Source of the DNA: JAWPNA01 sp045402695
GTDB lineage: Bacteria > Acidobacteriota > Polarisedimenticolia > JACPZX01 > DASXTC01
Direction of reading: 5' to 3'
NCBI GenBank assembly: GCA_045402695.1
Contig: JAWPNA010000320.1
Location: forward strand, 1-9,999
DNA length: 9,999 nucleotides
Made by a program: the position numbers and the translations under genes. The notes under the pieces were generated by a model. It made no database searches, was not told the origin of the DNA, and was given only the letters and a program-made list of their open reading frames with translations. Of this stretch, positions 1 to 4,429 are shown piece after piece. The number at the start of each line of letters is the position of its first letter. The stretch's first letter is position 1.

Positions 1-766
1 GGCGCGCGCGGGCGCGGGTCTCTCCCGTCAACGGCACGGGGGCGGGCAGGGTGATGCAGGGAGGCTCTCCTGCGGCGACATCCTTCAGAGCAGCCGCTGC
101 ACGCCGCCGCGCGTCCTCCGAGCTGGCGTCTCCGGTCACCACGAGAACCAGACGGCGCCCAAGGAAGCGCTCGGCGTGGGCGCGCCGCACGGTCTCGATG
201 TCGATCCCGTCGAGGGGGCGCGCGGGGTCGGGCTGCCGGCCCAGCGGATGGCGAGCGAACAGCAGAGGCAGGGCGGCGCGGTCGAGGGCGGAGGAGGGGT
301 CGTCGAGCGACCGCCGGAACCTCTGGCGCGCGAGATCGATCTCCTTGACGAGATCGCCCGCATCGAGGCGCGGATGCAGAGCCGCGTCGAGCACGATGTC
401 GAGCGCCTCCGGAAACGCGCGGGCGGGGCCGGCGGCAGCGATTGATGTCGTGAGTCTCCCGGCGATCGGCGTGATCGTGGAGCCCGAGCGCTCCATCTCC
501 AGCGCCTGCTGCATGCCTGTGCGCGTGAGGCTGCCTCGCAGGAGCATCGGGGCGAGAACCTCCGTCAGGTCGATCTGTCCATCTGGATCGGCGAGACGGC
601 CGCCGGCCGCGCTCAGGTGGATCGCGAAGGCACCGCACCCCGGCCTCTCTTGCAGAATCAGCGTGGCACCGTTGCCAAGCACCTCCCGATGGATGGGTTG
701 GTCTTGCCCGACCGAGATCGAGATCGCGAGAAGCGGGAACGCGAGCGCGGCGAGCAGAGTTCTCAT
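1..766 (-). CDS. Exported M16-family peptidase-like protein, non-catalytic subunit (3' end outside window)
   Basis: The frame read leftwards from ATG at 766 is open for 255 codons to the window edge. It starts with a signal peptide (MRTLLAALAFPLLAISISVG, then QDQP). Next comes an M16 N-terminal fold: an 'LGNGATLILQ' strand pair at residues 30-39, an 'LSAAGGRLADP' segment at 51-61, and 'VRRAHAERFLGRRLVLVVTGD' near 193-213, which matches the family pattern of helix, 'F' and 'VVVGD' before the second half. The zinc motif HxxEH is missing: the aligned stretch is 'IDLTEVLAPML' (about 65-75). This is typical of the non-catalytic partner in two-subunit M16 peptidases. It begins inside the stop codon of the upstream catalytic gene (TGATG) behind a good GGAGG Shine-Dalgarno, so the two are translationally coupled. 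It probably acts outside the cytoplasmic membrane as one half of a clamshell dimer. The C-terminal half is not visible, so a full two-domain length of about 430-480 residues is only inferred. Confidence 0.85.
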   Translation of the reverse strand, partial: MRTLLAALAFPLLAISISVGQDQPIHREVLGNGATLILQERPGCGAFAIHLSAAGGRLADPDGQIDLTEVLAPMLLRGSLTRTGMQQALEMERSGSTITPIAGRLTTSIAAAGPARAFPEALDIVLDAALHPRLDAGDLVKEIDLARQRFRRSLDDPSSALDRAALPLLFARHPLGRQPDPARPLDGIDIETVRRAHAERFLGRRLVLVVTGDASSEDARRRAAAALKDVAAGEPPCITLPAPVPLTGETRARAR

Positions 767-2241
767 CAAAGCCTCCGGAAGAGCAGAAACCTCAGCGCCG
801 CCAGGACCTTCCCGAAGCCGCGCGCGGGCAGCACTTGAACCTCGATGAGCCCGCCGCGCGAGGATTGCCGGCCGGGCACCTCCCCCCAGTGGCTCGACGC
901 GACGCGCAAGAGATCGGACGGCGTGAGGCGGTCCGCGCCTGATAGATAATCGTCGCGGCTGGCTGACTGCCCGAGATGGACCCTCCTCGAGCGGAACCGG
1001 GCGATCCCTTCATTGGTCTCGAACAGGAGGGCCATCCGCGCGTGAAGCCTGGCCTTGGCCGTTTCGAGCTCCGGCGACGGCACAGGCTCTTTGGCCAGCC
1101 TGACGATCTCCTCGATGAGCGCCGCGCGAGCGCGCTCGGCCCGGTTCGGATCGACCGCCAGGCCGGCGGCCATCGCTCCCGTGTTCGACACCTGCAAGGT
1201 CAGCGCGAGGACGTCGTCGGTCAGGGCCTCTTCGATGACGAGTCTCCGGTAGAGCCGCGAGGTCCTTCCGTCTCCGAGAATCATCGCAAGCATGTCCATC
1301 GCCGCCGCGTCGGGATCCGCCTCGCCGCCGGTCAGCGAGCCCGCGAGGAGGTACGACTGCTTCACGAGTGTCCGGAAGCGATACATCGGCTCGATCCGGG
1401 CCGCGGGATACGGATATGCTGCGCGGGCTTCCCCTGAGGGTGGAAGGGCGCAGAGAGTGGCCCCCACCCGGTCCGCCGCCTCGACCGGGTCCACATCACC
1501 CACGATGACAGCGAACATGCCGGCAGGCGTGTAGAAGCGGCTGAAGTGACGCCGCAGGTCGTCGAGCGCGACGTTCTTGAGCGTGCGGCGGAAACCGATC
1601 ACCGGCTGGCCGATCGGATCGCAGGGGAAGATCCGGCTCAAGACCGAGTAGGCGGCGATGGCCAGCGGATCGACCTTGCCCAGCGCCGCCTCCTGCAGGA
1701 CGACTCCGCGCTCGCGGGCGATGTCCTCCTCGCCGAAGTCAATGCCGGTGACCATCGAGACGACGGCGTCCCACCCTGCGGAGAAACGGCCCGCGGGAAG
1801 GTCCGCGTGATATTCCGTCAGCTCGAAGTCGGTCGAAGCGTTCACCAGTCCTCCTGCCGCGCGCAACGCCGAGAACGCAGGATTGCGCCGGCCGCCCTGA
1901 CCGTGACCCTCCTTGAACAGGAGGTGCTCGAGGAGATGAGAGATTCCGGCGAGGCCGGGAGGCTCGTCACGCGAACCGACGCGCACGACGACCTGGATGA
2001 AGACAGTGCGGCTTGACGGTCGCGAGTCCACCACCGCGGTCAGGCCGTTCTGGCAGGTCAAGGTGAACAGGTCCGGCTCTCCCGATTCGAGGACGGGCGC
2101 GCGCGCCCATGTCTCAACGGTCTCGCCGGTCTCCGTCGCGGAAGCAGGCCGGTGAGCGATTCGGGATGGGTCCCCGGCGTCAACCTGCGACGTCACCGCG
2201 AGGGCGGCCACGGTCATCAGGGCCGGCCAGAACCGTCTCAT
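766..2241 (-). CDS. Exported M16-family zinc metallopeptidase, catalytic subunit
   Basis: The protein has 491 residues when started at ATG 2241. That start gives a clear signal peptide (MRRFWPALMTVAALAVTSQVDA, a basic end, a hydrophobic core and a small residue at the cut). The same frame is open upstream to 2379, but that extension is basic, low-complexity sequence that runs across an intrinsic terminator, so I reject it. The M16 zinc motif HLLEH is at H102-E105-H106 within 'GISHLLEHLLFKEG'. The third ligand is probably E184 in 'ERGVVLQEAAL', at the family's usual distance. 'FYTPAGMFAVIVGDVDP' (about residues 238-254) closes the first half. The second half holds the inactive-domain signature 'LGDGRTSRLYRRL', where other members have the R/Y region. 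These proteins hydrolyse peptides in a closed chamber. Here the chamber is probably completed by the downstream HxxEH-less partner. The C-terminus ends in a basic-hydrophobic tail (GFGKVLAALRFLLFRRL) that could be an amphipathic helix. The natural substrate cannot be told from sequence. Confidence 0.93.
   Translation of the reverse strand: MRRFWPALMTVAALAVTSQVDAGDPSRIAHRPASATETGETVETWARAPVLESGEPDLFTLTCQNGLTAVVDSRPSSRTVFIQVVVRVGSRDEPPGLAGISHLLEHLLFKEGHGQGGRRNPAFSALRAAGGLVNASTDFELTEYHADLPAGRFSAGWDAVVSMVTGIDFGEEDIARERGVVLQEAALGKVDPLAIAAYSVLSRIFPCDPIGQPVIGFRRTLKNVALDDLRRHFSRFYTPAGMFAVIVGDVDPVEAADRVGATLCALPPSGEARAAYPYPAARIEPMYRFRTLVKQSYLLAGSLTGGEADPDAAAMDMLAMILGDGRTSRLYRRLVIEEALTDDVLALTLQVSNTGAMAAGLAVDPNRAERARAALIEEIVRLAKEPVPSPELETAKARLHARMALLFETNEGIARFRSRRVHLGQSASRDDYLSGADRLTPSDLLRVASSHWGEVPGRQSSRGGLIEVQVLPARGFGKVLAALRFLLFRRL
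772..776 (-). promoter_or_regulatory. Ribosome binding site of the downstream M16 gene
   Basis: On the minus strand GGAGG lies 5 nt before the ATG at 766, inside the last codons of the catalytic M16 gene. Together with the one-base TGATG overlap this fixes the start of the downstream gene. It also indicates translation of the second subunit coupled to the first. Confidence 0.7.
1455..1483. repeat. 29-bp imperfect direct repeat, copy inside the M16 gene
   Basis: This copy matches 2246-2274 at 26 of 29 positions in the same orientation. On the minus strand it codes for the 'EAADRVGAT' segment of the catalytic M16 protein. The other copy lies in the untranslated leader of the same gene. Confidence 0.55.
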
Positions 2242-2245
2242 GCTC

Positions 2246-2274
2246 GGGTGGCCCCCACTCGGTCCGCCGCGTCG
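2246..2274. repeat. 29-bp imperfect direct repeat, copy in the M16 leader
   Basis: This is the second copy of the 29-bp near-repeat (26 of 29 identical to 1455-1483). It lies between the intrinsic terminator and the start codon at 2241, so it makes up most of the short leader of the catalytic M16 gene. Confidence 0.55.
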
Positions 2275-2280
2275 GGCCCG

Positions 2281-2321
2281 AAAAAACCGCGGCCCGTCCT
2301 CCCGGGGGGAGAACGGGCCGC
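2281..2321 (-). terminator. Intrinsic terminator of the Kazal-like gene
   Basis: Minus-strand RNA can form a 9-bp perfect GC-rich stem (arms 2313-2321 and 2289-2297). Further pairing is possible inside the loop side (GAG/CTC and GG/CC). The stem is followed after two bases by a run of six U (2286-2281). It starts 24 nt after the stop of the small Kazal-like gene and ends about 40 nt before the M16 start codon. The plus-strand reading has no U-run, so termination should be one-directional. Because it precedes a codirectional gene it could also limit read-through into the M16 pair. Confidence 0.85.
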
Positions 2322-2344
2322 AAGAGCACGTCCGACCGCTGCGA

Positions 2345-2575
2345 TCAGAAGATCGGGAGAGGTATGCACCCGTCCGCATGGTGACATTTGGCGACGCACA
2401 GGTTGGGGTATGTCTTGCCGTTGCTGCAGATGACCGGAGCGTAGATCTGCGGGCACGTGCAGCCCCCAGCAGCCTCCACCGGCGTGGCGGTCACGGCCAC
2501 GAGGATGACTGATGCGACGCTCATGGCCAGGAACATGACGGCGACGAGCAGAGCGGTTGTGGAGAACTTCTTCAT
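2345..2575 (-). CDS. Small secreted Kazal-like six-cysteine protein
   Basis: The protein has 76 residues when started at ATG 2575, which sits 5 nt after a GGAGGAGG Shine-Dalgarno. An alternative ATG at 2590 would overlap that site and is rejected. Residues 1-35 form a long signal peptide (MKKFSTTALL, then a hydrophobic stretch to about A30, then TPVEA before AGG). The mature part of about 41 residues carries six cysteines (C39, C41, C50, C60, C64, C70). Its core 'CPQIYAPVIC' followed by 'SNGKTYPNLC' strongly recalls the Kazal serine-protease-inhibitor motif (CP-x-IY-x-PVC...DGKTYxNxC). Two departures are visible. The third cysteine is shifted by one residue relative to classical Kazal spacing, and the last segment (C64 to C70, then six residues) is too short for the usual helix and final strand. 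A secreted protease inhibitor or inhibitor-derived disulfide mini-protein is the likely role. Inhibition itself is inferred from family resemblance only. The gene has its own candidate promoter and its own terminator. Confidence 0.85.
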   Translation of the reverse strand: MKKFSTTALLVAVMFLAMSVASVILVAVTATPVEAAGGCTCPQIYAPVICSNGKTYPNLCVAKCHHADGCIPLPIF

Positions 2576-2580
2576 CTCGA

Positions 2581-2588
2581 CCTCCTCC
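2581..2588 (-). promoter_or_regulatory. Strong ribosome binding site that sets the Kazal-like gene start
   Basis: The minus strand reads GGAGGAGG, then TCGAG, then ATG at 2575. This is the best Shine-Dalgarno in the window. It overlaps the alternative upstream ATG (2590), which decides in favour of 2575 and suggests high translation. Confidence 0.75.
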
Positions 2589-2628
2589 ATGGACAGGCCC
2601 GGCGCTTTCCGCGCGTCGGGCGACTTCC

Positions 2629-2658
2629 ATCCTACCGTTGAACCCGCCGAGGCGTCAA
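2629..2658 (-). promoter_or_regulatory. Candidate sigma-70-type promoter of the Kazal-like gene
   Basis: The minus strand shows TTGACG (2658-2653), an 18-bp spacer and TAGGAT (2634-2629). This is 5 of 6 and 4 of 6 matches to the -35 and -10 consensus. Transcription would begin near 2622 and give a leader of about 47 nt that includes the GGAGGAGG site. It is a prediction from sequence alone. Confidence 0.45.
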
Positions 2659-2715
2659 CGGCCGATCCATCATTCCACCCTGCCTCCGCCTCACCGGGCC
2701 CTCGATTCGCCGCGA

Positions 2716-2739
2716 GATGAGCAGGATCTGCTCCTCATC
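2716..2739. promoter_or_regulatory. Imperfect inverted repeat upstream of the PEPCK promoter, possible operator
   Basis: GATGAGCAG (2716-2724) faces CTGCTCCTCATC (2728-2739). The arms are complementary except for a 3-base insertion in the right arm. The repeat lies where the -35 element would be and is centred about 41.5 bases before the start site implied by the TATAAT box. That fits an activator or repressor site. It does not resemble the CRP consensus. A transcribed hairpin is less likely because it sits upstream of the predicted start site and lacks a T-run. Confidence 0.35.
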
Positions 2740-2753
2740 GGGTAGCGTCGGTC

Positions 2754-2762
2754 TGCTATAAT
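2754..2762 (+). promoter_or_regulatory. Extended -10 promoter of the PEPCK gene
   Basis: TGCTATAAT is a perfect extended -10 element (TGnTATAAT) in otherwise GC-rich DNA. No good -35 is found 16-18 bp upstream, as is common for extended -10 promoters. The implied start site is near 2769, which leaves a leader of about 95 nt before the chosen PEPCK start codon. Confidence 0.65.
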
Positions 2763-2863
2763 GACGCGCTCGTCAAAGGGGGACCGAGACAGGCAGGTGA
2801 CGCGCGCAATCCCGAGCGCTCGCCGCCGTTTTGAGCGTCCCTGAATCGAGGATGCGACCGATC

Positions 2864-4429
2864 ATGAGCACGATCCTGCACAGAGCCCTGCCCGTGAAGC
2901 CGCGCGTGGCAATCGTGAACCCTGAAGAGCAGGAGCTGAAGAAGTTGACTGCCGCCATGCCCAACGCGCGGCTGACCGGCTTCGACAACTACAACGTGGC
3001 CACGCGCGTCACGGCCCGCAGCAAGGGCTCCACCTACATCGTCACGGGCGATCCCCACGCGCACTCGGACCAGACCCTCTCGCCCGAGGAAGGAGCGAGG
3101 ATGGCGAGGCTGCAGGACGACTACGTCCGCGGCCAGGAGATGATTGTCATCGACGGGTATATCGGTAACGCGCCTGACTTCAAGGTCGCCGCCCGCCTCA
3201 TCATCGAGAAAGCCAACGCCAACATCGCCGGGATGCAGAAGATGCTCTACTTCGATCCCACCTCCGAGGAATCGACCTCGTTCGCCCCGCAAGTGACTGT
3301 GGTGTACACCCCCAACCTGAAGGCCGAGGGGTATCCCAACGATCGCCTGATCGCGGTGTACCTCGACCGGATGCTCACGCGAGTCTTCCACTCGGACTAC
3401 TTCGGCGAGTCGAAGAAGGGCGGCCTGAGGATGTGGAACAAAATCGTGTACGACCGGGGGGGGCTGCCGCTCCACGCCGGATGCAAAGTGATCCCGACCT
3501 CCCGCGGCGTGAAGGCGGGGCTCATCGTCGGGCTCTCCGGCACCGGCAAGACCACCACCACGTTCACGCAGCAGAACAACTCCCAACCGGTGCAGGACGA
3601 CTTCGTGGCGCTGATGCCCGGCGGCAAGATCTTCGCCACCGAGAACGGCTGCTTCGCGAAGACGTTCGGCCTCGATCCCCGCTATGAGCCGACCATCCAT
3701 GGGGCGGTCTGCCAGCCGCGCGCCTACCTCGAGAACGTCTCGCAGAAGAACGGTGACGTGGATTTCTTCGACACATCCTACACGCAGAACGGGCGAGCCG
3801 TGTTTCCCATGTCGCAGGTCAAGGGGGCGGGCGACGCGCGCCAGATCACGAAGGCCGACTTTCTGCTCATCCTCAACGCCAACGAGAACATCATCCCCGG
3901 AGTGGCCCGTCTGACGGGGGCGGCCGCGGCGGCGTACTTCATGCTGGGCGAGACGAAGGGGACCAGCGCGGGAGGCGCCGAGGAAGCCGGCAAGTCGCTG
4001 CGCGTGCCAGGCACCAACCCCTTCTTCCCTCTGCTGCACGCGGAGCAGGGGAACCGGTTCCTGGAACTCGTCAACGGCAGCCCGCTGGAAGTGTATGTAA
4101 TGAACACGGGTCGCGTCGGCGGACCGGCGGACGATCCACGCAGCCGCAAGGTGATGATCCCTCACAGTTCGGCCATCGTGCGCGCTATCGCCGAAGGGAC
4201 GATCGTCTGGGAGCGCGATCCCGACTTCGGTTACGAGGCGGCCACCCACGTGCCCGGCATCGGCGCGGAGGATGAGGGGATCCTGAGGCCGCGGCTTCTG
4301 TACGAGACGCAAGGACGAGGTGGAGAGTATCGCGTCTTGGTGGAAACGTACCGTCGCGAGCGGGACACCTACCTGAAAGAATGGCCGGGGCTGCGATCAG
4401 CGATCATTGAAGGCGGCACACGCGCCTGA
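2864..4429 (+). CDS. pckA: Phosphoenolpyruvate carboxykinase, ATP-type
   Basis: The enzyme converts oxaloacetate plus ATP to phosphoenolpyruvate, CO2 and ADP in the cytosol, the entry step of gluconeogenesis. From ATG 2864 the protein has 521 residues, close to the usual 520-540. The P-loop GLSGTGKT is at residues 223-230, as in ATP-dependent enzymes and unlike the GTP type. By comparison with E. coli PckA as I remember it, K184-K185 in 'GESKKG' and H204 in 'LPLHAG' match the metal and substrate ligands. 'QDD' (D245-D246) matches the kinase-2 aspartates, R311 in 'NGRAVFPM' the phosphate-contact arginine, and R52 in 'ARSKGSTYIV' the substrate arginine. 'ENGCFAKT' matches 'EGGCYAKT'. The rest is divergent, including a Thr-rich stretch after the P-loop and an extended region near 'AEEAGKSLRVPGTNPFF'. 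Start choice is uncertain: ATG 2852 and TTG 2831 are in frame. I prefer 2864 because GAGG at 2848-2851 lies upstream of it and 'MSTILHRALPVKP' looks like a natural N-terminus. It is monocistronic under the extended -10 promoter. Confidence 0.92.
   Translation: MSTILHRALPVKPRVAIVNPEEQELKKLTAAMPNARLTGFDNYNVATRVTARSKGSTYIVTGDPHAHSDQTLSPEEGARMARLQDDYVRGQEMIVIDGYIGNAPDFKVAARLIIEKANANIAGMQKMLYFDPTSEESTSFAPQVTVVYTPNLKAEGYPNDRLIAVYLDRMLTRVFHSDYFGESKKGGLRMWNKIVYDRGGLPLHAGCKVIPTSRGVKAGLIVGLSGTGKTTTTFTQQNNSQPVQDDFVALMPGGKIFATENGCFAKTFGLDPRYEPTIHGAVCQPRAYLENVSQKNGDVDFFDTSYTQNGRAVFPMSQVKGAGDARQITKADFLLILNANENIIPGVARLTGAAAAAYFMLGETKGTSAGGAEEAGKSLRVPGTNPFFPLLHAEQGNRFLELVNGSPLEVYVMNTGRVGGPADDPRSRKVMIPHSSAIVRAIAEGTIVWERDPDFGYEAATHVPGIGAEDEGILRPRLLYETQGRGGEYRVLVETYRRERDTYLKEWPGLRSAIIEGGTRA

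Noticed and set aside
51..848. A 265-codon open frame on the plus strand
   Set aside because: It is Arg/Ser/Ala-rich and low-complexity, opposite the M16 partner gene, which has a signal peptide, a ribosome site and family motifs.
2272..2281. Palindrome TCGGGCCCGA after the terminator
   Set aside because: It is short and GC-rich, so likely by chance in this composition, and has no associated feature beyond the terminator itself.
2242..2379. N-terminal extension of the catalytic M16 gene to 2379
   Set aside because: It would run through the intrinsic terminator and place a basic, low-complexity stretch before the signal peptide.
2756..4312. A 518-codon open frame on the minus strand opposite PEPCK
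   Set aside because: It is rich in Arg, His, Gly and Val with no domain, signal or ribosome site, and lies fully antisense to a well-recognised enzyme. Long antisense frames are expected from the codon bias of high-GC genes.
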